In this document: one piece after another, positions 10,532 through 22,800 of the stretch | How positions within the stretch are numbered: position 1 is the stretch's first letter | Layout: each line of letters opens with the position of its first letter | Assembly: GCF_901000735.1 (NCBI RefSeq) | Contig: NC_081551.1 | Location: 13,762,906-13,826,905, forward strand | Source: Corylus avellana | Taxonomy: Eukaryota; Streptophyta; Magnoliopsida; Fagales; Betulaceae | DNA: 64,000 bases | Direction of reading: 5' to 3' | The notes under the pieces: model-generated | Databases searched by the model: none | What the model saw: the letters and a program-made list of their open reading frames with translations, nothing else | What the model was told of the DNA's origin: nothing | Made by a program: the position numbers and the translations under genes

Positions 10532-11420
10532 AAATGCTTCTTTTATAGCCCTAACTATAAATTGTAACCCAAAGCAACTACTGTAAACATAAATCCATTA
10601 AAAGAAGAAGAAAAAAGAGCTAGCTCTAAACACAAAACTAATAGTCAGTAGTTAGTCACGAAGAGGGATGATCTATCACCACGCTCTCTTACTTTTTGTT
10701 TTTTTTTTTTTTTTAAAGTATTTCGCTTTTTCATTTACAAACACAAGTTTCATGCTAACGCTTTCAATCCATTTGCTTAAGCTCGCCTTATTCCACTCTA
10801 CTACCATTTTCACACAAACTTTTTAATCCGTTCACTTTCGTCAGATGATGTCCATTTGCTCTCTCTCTCTCTCTCTCTCTGTAATTCTTTTCTATATCAT
10901 CACCAGATGTGTACCCGGCCACCGCTCTATAAGGGGAGGCCTCCCATCACTGATGAAAGCTAATTTTTTTTTAAAAAAAACAAAATTTGGAGGTAGAATT
11001 ATTATTTGTCGAATACTCCACAAGAAAAATAAACCAAAGTTCAGAAATTAGATGGAAAAATAAACCAAACTTACCACAAGGAACAATAAGATGACTTTCG
11101 CATCCGTAGGGGATCAATTTGTGGACTTTTCCGTCAGACTAAATGAACAAATAAATAAAGCATTTGTAACCGATGGTGTCTGACGCACATAAGGACAACT
11201 GCACACATACACAAGAGAGCAACCACCTAAGTGAAAATTTTGGACAATATTACAGTGCAAATATCTAAACTGCCGGCAAATGCACGGACAATCTACAAGG
11301 AATAAAGCAAATTTTACACAACGAATGAATAATTTTTATATACAATCAGCTCAGCAGATATTCCTCATTTCCTGTGTATATGTATATCATTTTCCCATAT
11401 CCTCCCTTTTAACAAAAAAA
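10532..11420. other. 3' flank of the MACPF gene
   Basis: AT-rich, with a (CT)n run at about 10859-10880 and several poly-A/T runs. The stop codon of the minus-strand MACPF gene is at 11421-11423, so its 3' UTR and polyadenylation site fall in the right part of this stretch. No other gene seen. Confidence 0.6.
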
Positions 11421-12936
11421 CTATATCATACTTGAGAATTCCCCCGGCAGCTCTTCATCTGGTAAAATCACAGTCAAGAGAGAATACTTCACTTTGAGAG
11501 AGATTTTACCCTTCTCAACAAAAAGCCTGGCTCCAGACACAACCCAGTACCCGGGCGCGTCCTGCGGTCCTCTGGTCATCTCCGTCGTGTCAATGAACCT
11601 TAGAAGCTTAGGCGTCTGGGTTGGCCCTGGAGGGCCGCCAGGATAAACAGCAGAGTTTATGATCACAGTCTCCGGCCGAGGAGGTGGTTTTTGAGCAGTT
11701 GAGAAATGACTACTGATCAAGGTTGAGATTAGTCCAGATTTTTGCACCAAGCCGGGGGAACCATCCCACTCGGGTCTTTTAACAGACAGGGCACCAATGG
11801 CTTTAGAGAAATGGAGGCGTAGGAATAATACTTTCTTCATTAGTCCAGAGTCTCCAACTTCAAAGTGCGCCCCAGTGACAACAGAGAATTCATCATCAGA
11901 TTCAACAGGGGCCGTACAGACATGAGAAAAGCTCTTCCATTGAACCTTCTCATAGTACCTGCGGTCAGACGAGGGATGAGAGACTTTGTGATTAGGTTCA
12001 TCCAGCAATTGAAAGGTCTTTGGCTGTGAGGAAAGGTGCTGCAAGTGGATTGCTAAGCAGTTGCTTCTTTTCCCTTCCAAGTAGAGTCGGAGGCCGGTCA
12101 CTGGCTTCTTAGCCACATTAACCTGTCAGAAAATACACGACTGAGTACGGTGCCAATACTATAAATAATTTCAAACCACAGCCATGCCATCGATTAAAGG
12201 AAAAGTGTTACGTATGCTTCTAAGTGCTTACTCCCTGATATAGTAGTGAAAATCACTATTGATGTGATATATACATATTAACCCGACTAAAATCTAATGG
12301 TGATTTTTACTGTCACATTAAGTATAAGCACTTGGAAGTCCATAGAACCTAAAACTGTTTCATGCAAGTTACGATTGATGACTAGTATTATGATTTTATA
12401 TACACCATGTGCATTGGCATGCATTGCCATTTTTCAAGGGCAACATACATAATTTAAAAAATTATAAAATTATAAAAAGTAAATAAAAAATAAAAAAGAC
12501 AAAGTAAACTATATAAAGATTACATAGAAGACAGAGTATTACCGGAGTTGTGTTAACATACAGCTTAGGACCCATAAAGCTGATCTGTAAAGATGCACTT
12601 CTTTGCTGTTTCCTCTCTGGACCAAGGGGAATGTCACCAAATATTGGTGCCCACTGCCTTGGAAGTTGAAATTCCAAAAACTGATGTAGTTCTTGAATTG
12701 GCGGTTTATCTGCATTCATGAAGCATGTCAAACAGAATGATGGTTTACATTTTCCTATTACAACAAAATTTGATCTCAAAAATATCAATCACATTCAGTT
12801 AAGTAATTTTCCTTATGAAATGCATATCATAAAACCCGATGTTGTTAGGTTTATCCTTTTGTGAAGTTTAGTTGCTGCAATTTCTGCAATTTTCCTTGGC
12901 TGCAGATTTTTTTTTTAATTTTTTTTTTTTTTTTAC

Positions 12937-12967
<31 letters not shown>

Positions 12968-14190
12968 CAATCTGCAGCAAAGTATTCAACAAAAAGCATG
13001 GAAATAACATCACAATTTGCACTTAACATGAGATAAAAGGCCCCAAGGATAATTTTAATACCCAAGCATTAAGTTGACACATACTGGATGATACTGAGGC
13101 TACTTGGACCTTAAGTAAGCATCCTAGCTAATCATGATTCTTATGTATCATGTTTCTTGACATTTATTAGCAGCTGATCAGATCTGTTTTAGTTTCATCT
13201 ACTTTTAAGTGTCGGGTATTTTTGTAGCTTTCAAATTTTAGGGCAAAACCATACTTTGGTCCATTTAGTCTCATTCAAGGCCTTATTATGTTATTAGATC
13301 ATTTAGTGGGTTTCTCCAGTTTAGTAGTTTGCGCTTAGTAGTCAAAGTATAAAAAAATATAAGTCCTAGTAGTAAGTTTAAGTGTTAAACACCAATGTAT
13401 ATGAATGTAATGGTTTCTATTCAATAAATAATGTGTTTACGAGACTTTCCAGCAAAATTGCTTTTGAGTATCGTGTGATGCAACTTTATCCAAGGAACAA
13501 TGCTTAGATTTGTCTATCCTTTTTCTCTTTTGTACTTCTCTTTGAATTTTCCAACAATCTCCCATAATTCTAATCAAGACTAGATCTGAATTTGCAACCA
13601 TTCTTTTCCTAAAATCCAAATCTTTAAAACCCTAAATCACCCATCAATCAAATAGCTCCAATAGCCCAATAAAGTCTAAATTATATGCCTGGATTGCTGT
13701 TCACAAACTAGGAATAGCCAGCCAAATCTTAAGTCTTTGTTTCAACTCCAAATCCCACCTTTCCCTTACTAAGAAACCCCATATCCCCTAAAATACATTT
13801 CCAGCCTTTTCCACCAAAACCCTATTCCTTGCTACCCCCAACACCCTAAAAATCACTGCTGCCAAATAAAGCCTAGCTAGCCCCTTCATTGCGGCTGTCC
13901 TACATCATAGGGTTAAGAAACAACCTGATGTAGGATACAAAATGGTGCTCCAGTTACTTAATAAAAACAATAAATGCACAATGAGATAATAAGTCATACT
14001 TACAGCGAAGATAAAGGTTAATGACATGGCTCAAAAAGCCACTACCATTAATTCCACTCAACAAGGATGTAATCGGGATGAATGACATTGAGATCACATC
14101 AGGTTCAAACTGGACTGTCTGAGACCACTCATCGTGGGATAGACGTTTATGCAAGCTTCCCCCTTTCCGCTTGCCTGTGAATTTAATATC
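11421..14190 (-). CDS. MACPF gene, 3' exon block (exons 5-7)
   Basis: This block encodes residues 257-607. Exon 5 (14190-14004) begins [11 protein letters not shown] and ends LYLR plus a split Tyr codon before a consensus GTAAGT donor. Exon 6 has [19 protein letters not shown]. Exon 7 (702 bp) carries the conserved C-terminal region with [19 protein letters not shown] and ends FSSMI. Introns 5 and 6 are 1,294 and 420 bp. Confidence 0.93.
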
Positions 14191-14712
14191 CTGCAACTGA
14201 AATATATAAAAGGCATAAGCTACTTAAGGTAAACTCAGTTCTGACAAATTTCAGAAGTAAAAAATCAAGCAGAAGACAGCAGCGTGGCTACAATGACCCT
14301 CAAACCATATAAATGACTGATTTGAGTAAAAAACTGTTGTGTTCCGAACTGTCAAATTTAGACCTTTGCTGGTATGTAGTAATATGTTATCCAAGCATTA
14401 TTAGAATTGGAGACCCTATGTTCACTTATGAACTGTTGGAGCAGGACCATCTTTGCACTTTCACTATTTGGTTCTCATATAAACCGTAACTACCGGGTTA
14501 GAGCACTGAAACCAATATTCTTAAGACCGGACTTGACTGGCCAGTCGGACTGGGTTAACTTCCTCTGGAGGTCTGTTCACTCTGGCCTTGAAACCTGTGC
14601 CATCTGGAAAGAATCGCCAGAACAGGTCAATTGGCCAGTTCAACCTCCAATTGGTAGACCCAATTAGGGCTCTAAAGAACCAGCCATTTTTTCAAACCAA
14701 TGCTGTTACTTT

Positions 14713-14753
<41 letters not shown>

Positions 14754-16788
14754 TTCAGTTATTCAGAAGGCTTGAACCCAAGTTTATTTGAAAGCATGCC
14801 CATTTACCACCAATATACTTTCTAACTCTATCGGCCATATTACAATTATCATATTTTCTTCTTTATTCTAGCATTACTATTCTAGTTAAAAATGGAACTT
14901 TTTTGGGGAAAAATACAATTTACCCCACCTTCACACAGCAACAGACCCCGCCCCAAACCAAGAGCCCCACCCACCTCTTTAGCTTGTGTAGCGGGGATGA
15001 TGTTTGAGGGGAGTCAAGTATCATTTTTTTTTTTTTTTTTGGGGAGATCTCCTAACATTTTGTATACAGAAACCTGAACCCAACTCTCAACACTAAGAAA
15101 CATGCCATTCATCTCCAACCCAATGCCACATTCATCTCAACACTAACATGATCAATGATTTCCCCACTCTCCTTACAAACAACACCAATCCATCACTATA
15201 ACGTGCCTCTTTCTCAAGTTATCCAAAGTTAGAATCTTTCTTGAGGCTACCATCCACACAAAGAATGCTACTCTTGAAGGAGCCTTATTTCTCCAAATGC
15301 TCTCCCAAGGAAAGGGAGAGGCAGCAGGGAGGAATATAAGCACACGATAGAGAGATCTTACCTCACCATCTTTTTTAAGGGATCCAACAAATCTTCTAAC
15401 CACCTTGTCTCAACTTGAGAGAGTACAAATGATTAAAGAACTAAGTAATTGACTCTAGCTCTCAGTCATGCACTGATCTGATAAAAGGTGATCTTCCACT
15501 ACAAATGTCATTAGAAAACTGCATATGGTCTGCTACCGAAGCCTCCTTAAAGAGGGCTATGCAAAACAACACCGAGAAAGCTGCCTTCAAAGTATGACCC
15601 CACCCCCACATCACACATCAATCCAAAATCATAACTTAAAACCATCACCCACCTCAAATCTAATAAATCTACAGAAACCCCCCACCCTCTCCTAATATTT
15701 TTTCACCCCCAACCTCGAAGACCCACTAATCGCCTTAGAACACCACCCTCTCCACATGCTGTCATATTTAACTTCACAACCAATCTCCACAAAGTCTCTC
15801 TCTCCATTGTATAATGCCATAACCATTTCCTCAAAAGAGCACTGTTAAACAAAAGCAAATTTCTTATCCTAAACCACCTAATGAAATTGCAATACAAGTC
15901 TTTGACCTATTAAAGTATTGATTAAATGATTAAATTTATTTCTTCCTATTAGCTTAAGCTTTTGAAAAAAGTAGTGATTTGCCATAGTTTCAAAGTCAAA
16001 GGTCATAAATTTGAATCTTGACTCCATCATCTATCTCTTTTTAATTAAATATTTCACGTATTGAGCCTTGCCTATTAAAAATAGAGTTTGAGCCCACACA
16101 TAAAGGGAATATTAAAGTATTGATTAAATGATTAAATTTACATCTTTCTATTAGCTTAAGCTTTTGGGACAAGTGGTGATTTAATATGACCAACTAACTA
16201 GATGAAATTTGAGTTCAATCACTGACTCCGCCCCACAAGGAATCCTGCTGAAGTTTCTCAATACAATTAGTAACACTAACAGGGATGAGGAAAATGGACA
16301 ACAAATAAGTAGGCAAATTAGAAAGAGTACTTTTAATCAAAGTGATCCTACCACCTTTAGACAAATAAAGCCACTTCTAACTATCAATCAGATACGGCAT
16401 ATACATCATATACATTTAGCCATAATTAGTCTCTCTAGTTATAGCATGTTTTTGTATTATAGCTATAGTATCTTGTAATTAATAGGTGGATTTTAGTTAC
16501 CTTATTTGTTTTTTTTTTTTTTTTTTTTTTTGGATAAGTAATAATGAATTTTAGTTACCTTATTTGTTCTCCTAAATTGCTGTAATCAGTGAGATACAGC
16601 CTGTAATTAACTATACAATTCCTATATAATACGAGCAAGCCTCACATTAAGAGGTATTCAGTACAATTGACATGGCATCAAAGCCATCAACTAAATTAAG
16701 GTTGTTCTAGGTTTTCAGTTACCTGTTGAGGGGCGTAGGAATCGTCGAGTTGTGATTCGAGATTTCTGAGTTGGGTTGGGACTGGGTT

Positions 16789-16820
<32 letters not shown>

Positions 16821-19800
16821 TGGCAGTTGATAACTTCAGGGGAGTTGTCGATCATTCTGGTGGGTTCTAAACTACTATTCAGCAGTTTCTGTTGAGGGTA
16901 GCGGCAGTTTACAGTGATTAGTGGCTGTCGGCAGACCTTTTGGAGATTGTGGAGAATCCTTGGTGGCTGTCGGCAAGGTTTGTGGTGGTTGTCAGCAGGT
17001 TCTGTGTAGACTTGGGCTTTCGGCGATCGGTGGTGCTGTCGGCGATCTGGGTTGACGAAGATTTGGCGCTATCAGCAAGTTCAGGTGTGGCTGATTCTAT
17101 TTTGGTGTGGTGCGGTGAGCATGGTGTAGCTGCTGAAGGTTCTGGTGTGGTGTCGTGAGTGCGGACTGGGCTTGCGGACTTGTGGGCTTGTGGACTTGCG
17201 GACTGGGCTTGTGGATTTGGGCTTGTGGACTGGTAATTGTGGGTTTTTAAGGTTGCTGTTTAGTGAGCTTTTGGCCTACTGTCCAATAGATCTGGTGGGC
17301 CTGTTACTCCTTTATCAGGTTTTATAATTTCTAATTCTATTTTGGTTTCATCACGTCTTATAGCGAGTCTTTCCTGGTCCGTTTTACTCGAAAAAATTAT
17401 TCTACTTGGGAATTCTAGTTTCAATTGTTTGTTATGGGAAAAGAGTTGTGGGGCCATATTGACGGTAGTGATCCAGCTCCTACGGAACCTAAGGAGTTGG
17501 CTAAGTGGAAGGTCAAAGATGCACGTGTGATGTCGTGGATCTTAGGGTCTGTCGATCCTCTTATTGTGCTCAATCTGAGGCCCTATAAGTCTGCAAAGAC
17601 TTTGTGGGAGTATTTGCTGAAAGTTTATCACCAAGATAATACCACACGTCGTTTTCAGTTGGAATATGAGATTGATAGTTACACTCAAGGCAATCTCTCC
17701 ATTCAAGAGTATTTTTCTGGTTTTCAGAATTTGTGGGGAGAATTTTCTGATATGGTTTATGTGAAGGTACCTGCTGCATCTCTCATTGCTGTTCAGGCAA
17801 TTCATGAGCAGAGCAAGAGAGATCAATTCTTGATGAAATTGCACCTTGCATTTGAGGTTACTCACTCAAATTTGATGAACCGGGATCCTTCTCCATCTTT
17901 GGATGTTTGTTTTGGAGAATTACTTCGAGAGGAGTAGCGTCTTCTCACACAGGCTACATTCCAGCAAGATTCCAACCCAAATACAGTAGCCTATGCAGCC
18001 TACAGGAAACGGAAGGGTAAGGATATGCGCAAGGTCCAGTGTTTCAGCTGTAAGGAGTATGGTCATATTGCCANNNNNNNNNNNNNNNNNNNNNNNNNNN
18101 NNNNNNNNNNNNNNNNNNNNNNNNNNNNNNNNNNNNNNNNNNNNNNNNNNNNNNNNNNNNNNNNNNNNNNNNNACTTGGGTCTATTTTCTTCAGGCCAAA
18201 TCGGAGGTCCTATCTGTTTTTAAAACCTTTGTAGCATATATTGAGAATCAATTTTCTACAGCTATTAAGATTTTGAGGTCTGATTCTGGTGGAGAATACA
18301 TGTCCCACGAGTTTCATGATTTCTTACACCACAAAGGAACTGTCTTTCAGTGCTCTTGTCCTTATACTCCTCAGCAAAATGGGGTGGTGGAACGAAAGAA
18401 CCGACATCTCTTGGACGTTGTTCGCACCTTATTGCTTGAGTCATCCGTTCCGTCTAAATTTTGGGTTGAGGCATTATCTATTACAGTTTACTTAATTAAT
18501 AGACTGCCCTCTCAGGTCTTGAATTTTGATTCTCCTTATTATCTTTTGTATCATCAGCATCCTAGCTATCTTAATCTGCATACTTTTGGATGTGTTTGTT
18601 TTGTTCATTTGCCTCCTCATGAACGTCACAAACTTTCTACTCAGTCTGTTAAATGTACCTTTATGGGTTATAGTATTTCTCACAAAGGTTATGTTTGCTA
18701 TGAATCTTGTTCTAACAAATTTCGTATATCTCGTAATGTTGTTTTCTTTAAGAATCAATGTTTCTTTTCTACACATGTTGCGTCATTGCCTGAGATTAGT
18801 ATTCTACCTTGTTTTGATGAATTGCCTCTTCTGCCTGAACAATTCGAACCTAGAATTGTGTATACTTGACGTCTACCGACTTTGCCCTTTCCCGAGACTA
18901 AACCGTCATCTGAAACTGTTCCAACAACTTCGCCTCAGATTGACCCGCAATCTAAGACAATTCCTGAGTCTGGTCCTCAACGATCTACCCAAGTATCATG
19001 TCCTCCTGATCGGTATGGTTTTTCCCACACTTCTTTTAATGCTACTTTGTCTTCTATTTCCATCCCTACATGCTTTTCCGAGGCTGTTAAATATGAATGT
19101 TGGCAAAAAGCTATGGATGAAGAACTTCGGGCTCTCCAGGACAATCATACATGGGACGTGGTTTCTTACCCCTCTAATGTTAAAGCCATCGGTTATAAAT
19201 GGGTTTACTCGATTAAGCTTCGCTCTGATGGGACTCTGGATCAGTATAAGGCACAATTAGTTGCTCTTGGGAACATGCAAGAATATGGGGTGGACTATGA
19301 GGAGACATTTGCTCCGGTGGCGAAGATGACCACAGTGCATACAGTTATTTTTATTGCCGTCTCCCAAGGCTGGCCACTTCACCAGATGGACGTCAAAAAG
19401 GCTTTTCTTCATGGTGATCTCAAAGAGGATATTTACATGACTCCTCCGAGTTTGTTTTCTTCTCCATCTACCGTTGTGTGTAAGTTAAAGCGGTCTCTCT
19501 ATGGCTTAAAACAGGCTCCCTGGGCATGGTTTGAAAAATTCAGGTCTACTCTACTTCGCTTCTCCTTTGCCCAAAGCCAATATGACTCCTCTTTGTTCCT
19601 TTGCAAGATTCCGACTGGTCTCGTTCTTTTACTTATGTATGTTGATGATATTGCCATTACTGGCACTAACTCCAGTTTGATTGCCCATCTCAAGCAGAAT
19701 CTTCAGGCTTGCTTTCATATGAAAGACCGTGATCTTCTTACGTATTTTTTGAAGTTGAAGGTGCACACTAATTCTTCAGGTATATTCTTGAATCAACACA

Positions 19801-22800
19801 AATATACCCAGGACTTGATTAGCCTGGCTGGTCTTCAGGATTCTTCTTCGGTAGATACTCCTATGGAGGGTGATCTTCTTTCTAATCCTACTGTGTTCTG
19901 ACAGTTGGTAGGCAGCTTGAACTATTTGACTATTACTCGGCCTGATATTTCCTTCGCTGTTTAGCAGGTTAGCCAATTTATGCAAACTCCAGGCCATCTT
20001 CATTTAGCTGCTGTTCGCCGTATCATTCGATATCTTCGGGGTCACCTAGCCGTGGGTTGTTCTTTCCAACCGGCTCTCCTCTTCGCCTTATTGCTTATAG
20101 TGATGCGGATTGGAATGAATGCTGATACTCGGCGGTCTGTCACGGGTTGGTGCATGTTTCTTGGTGATTCTTTGATTTCTTGGAAGAGTAAGAAACAAGC
20201 TCGCATTTCTACATCATCTACTGAATCCGAATACCAGGCAATGTCTGTTGCTTGTTCTGAGATTGTTTGGCTTCGTGGGCTTCTAGCTGAGCTTGGTTTT
20301 TCTCAATCTGATTCTACTCCCCTTCATGCTGATAATACTAGTGCCATTCAAATAGCTGCTAATCCTGTTCACCATGAACGTACGAAGCATATTGAGGTAG
20401 ACTGTCATTTTATTCAGGAAGCCTTGGACACTAGTGTTATCTCTCTTCCTCATGTTTCCACTAATCTCCAAATAGCTGACATTTTCACGAAGGCCATGAC
20501 ACGACAGCGTCATCAGTTCCTTGTTGGCAAATTGATGCTTCTTAATCGACCAGCATTAATTTGAGGAGGGATGTCAATCAGATACGGCATATATATCATA
20601 TATATTTAGCCATAATTAGTCTCTCTAATTATGGCATGTTTTTGTATTATAGCTATAGTATCTTGTAATTAATAGGTGGATTTTAGTTACCTTATTTGTT
20701 CTCCTAGATTGTTGTAATCGCTGAGATACAGACCGTAATTAGCTATACAATTCCTATATAATACGAGCAACCCTCACATTGAGAGGTATTCAGTACAATT
20801 GACACTAACCAACCAAACGACGTTCCATCTTCTCAATAATACCCTCCCAGATTGATTTTGCCTTGAAAGAATCCCCTAACGGAAGGCCCAAGTATTTAAT
20901 AGACAAAGAGGACACCTTACAACTAAGGATACAAGCCAAGTCTTCCACATCTTCCGTAGGCAAAGAGTACACCCTACAACCAATAATACTCGTCATTATT
21001 CCTAGACTCTACCCAAAAACAATAAGAACCCCCTATTCACAGTAGTGGACAACATTATACTTAGAGCCTCCATAACCACCACAAAAAGCATAGGGGATAA
21101 AGGATCCCCCTGTTGGGCCTTTAGAACTATTAAAGAAGCTCGTGGGAGTTCCATATATAAAACCAAGACACACCATAGAGATACAATGAGTTCTCTACTC
21201 GCATCATTTCTTTCCAAAGCCACATCTCCTCAACAAATATAGCAAAAATCCCCCAATTAACATGATCATAAACCTTTTCTAGATTTAATTTAGAAAGCAC
21301 ACTTTGATCCCCTTATCTGATTCTACTGTCAAGACATTTGGCAATTAAACTGTTCAAAGTAAACACATGTAAAACTACAATATATGCTCTCTTGTTTCTG
21401 AAGAATCTGAAGAAACAGAGTGAGCCATTAATATCTAAGGATACAACGGTGTTGTTTCTTCTATTCAAATTAGCCACATGGTGGAATAAATTTTATTCTT
21501 ATCTCCCTCTCTCAACCAAAGTGCCATTGATTTCTATCTCCAACTCACTTCCTCCAAAAGAGTAGTCCTCTCCAAGTCACTAGTAATCTCAACCTTCCTC
21601 AAATTCTCAACCTCAGATTAAATTATTTCTGCTACAATAACATCAAGACCTCAGAGTTCATCCAAAAGAACCTTTTCTACTTGAAAAGGTAAAACTGTGG
21701 TGGATGTCTTATAGTGGAACCGTGAAAACTATAAGACATCCACCACAGTTTTACCTTTTCCACAAAGCACTTTGAATTTAGCCACACATTTTCAAAATTG
21801 AATTCCCATTTGCTCTTATAAACATCACCACATACGCCTATATAAGGCAAATGATCTAGACTTCACTTTCCATAACGTCAATAGTCAAAGCGTCTTGGGG
21901 GGTGAAGTCACGCACTGAAAGTCAATAGTCCACAACAAAATAGAGTTGCTGAGTGGAAAAATCGGCATCTTTTGGAGTTAACTCATGCCTTAATAACTAT
22001 GCATATTCACGAATCTTATTGGGGTGATGCTTTGCTCACCACTGCCTATCTCATCAATTGAATACCATGTCATGTCTTGAATTTCAAGACACCTATGGAG
22101 GTGTTGCCACCACCCTTTTCTTCTTCCAATTTCGTTATCCCTCCTCGAGTGTTTGGTTGTGCTTGCTTCATTCAAGATCATGGTTCAACTCGGGGTAAAT
22201 TAGATCCTCAAGCACTCAAATCCATTTTTCTAGGGTACTCACCTACCCAAAAAGGGTACAAGTGCTATCACCTCCATCGAAACAACATTTTGTGTTGATT
22301 GATGTCACTTTTTTTGAATCACAACCTCATTTTTCCTCTTTCAATACTTTTCTTCAAGGGGAGAATTATAGTGAAGAGAAGTTTGTGAGTACTTTGCTTA
22401 CAACTACTACTTTGCCAAAACATGAAAATCATTCACCATCTACTGAAAAGCCACTTGCTGAAGCGCCATCACCTATTGATGAGCCGTGTGAGCCACCAAT
22501 GGAGGAGTTGAAAGTTTACTCCATACGCCAAAAGAGTAAGACAACTTCCTCACAATCATGCCAAGCAAATGCACCTTGACTTAGGTAACCCTATCTCTAC
22601 ACCTAGCTTAAACTCTTCACTCTTTGCCATTAATGACATTGACCGTCCTATTGCTCAATGCAAATGGGTTAGATCTTGTACTCAACACCTTATATTTAAC
22701 TTTGTGTCCTATCAACATCTTTCACTGTTATATCGTTCCTTAGCATCCAAATTGTCTTCCACGTCTATTCCTCAAAATTTACAGAAGACACGGTGGAAGG

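Larger units (their letters stand above)
16382..20804 (+). mobile_element. Ty1/Copia retrotransposon Copia-1, copy A
   Basis: The LTRs are 16382-16672 and 20572-20804. A perfect 5-bp target duplication CTAAC lies outside them at 16377-16381 and 20805-20809. The primer-binding site TGGCATCAAAGCC directly follows the 5' LTR and resembles the initiator tRNA-Met type. A purine-rich tract (GAGGAGGGA) precedes the 3' LTR. Gag, integrase, RT and RNase H are all recognisable but broken. A 100-N gap at 18074-18173 replaces sequence that in copy B is about 909 bp (31021-31929). Confidence 0.95.
15025..21690 (-). mobile_element. Old L1-type LINE (LINE-1), copy A, split by a Copia element
   Basis: The minus-strand pol fossil reads from right to left. 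Near 21400-21500 is GDKNK..SNRRNNT-type sequence. At 21240-21320 is [15 protein letters not shown] (RT). At about 21080-21130 are [16 protein letters not shown] and neighbours. At 20805-20996 is [19 protein letters not shown]. The Copia element at 16382-20804 interrupts it. It then continues with [15 protein letters not shown] (15703-15897) and the zf-RVT piece [19 protein letters not shown] (15173-15403). An A tail (T run at 15023-15040 on the plus strand) marks its 3' end. There are many stops and shifts. Confidence 0.85.

Noticed and set aside
14407..14667. 86-codon frame in intron 4 as a gene
   Set aside because: No recognisable domain; likely chance frame in a repeat-derived stretch.
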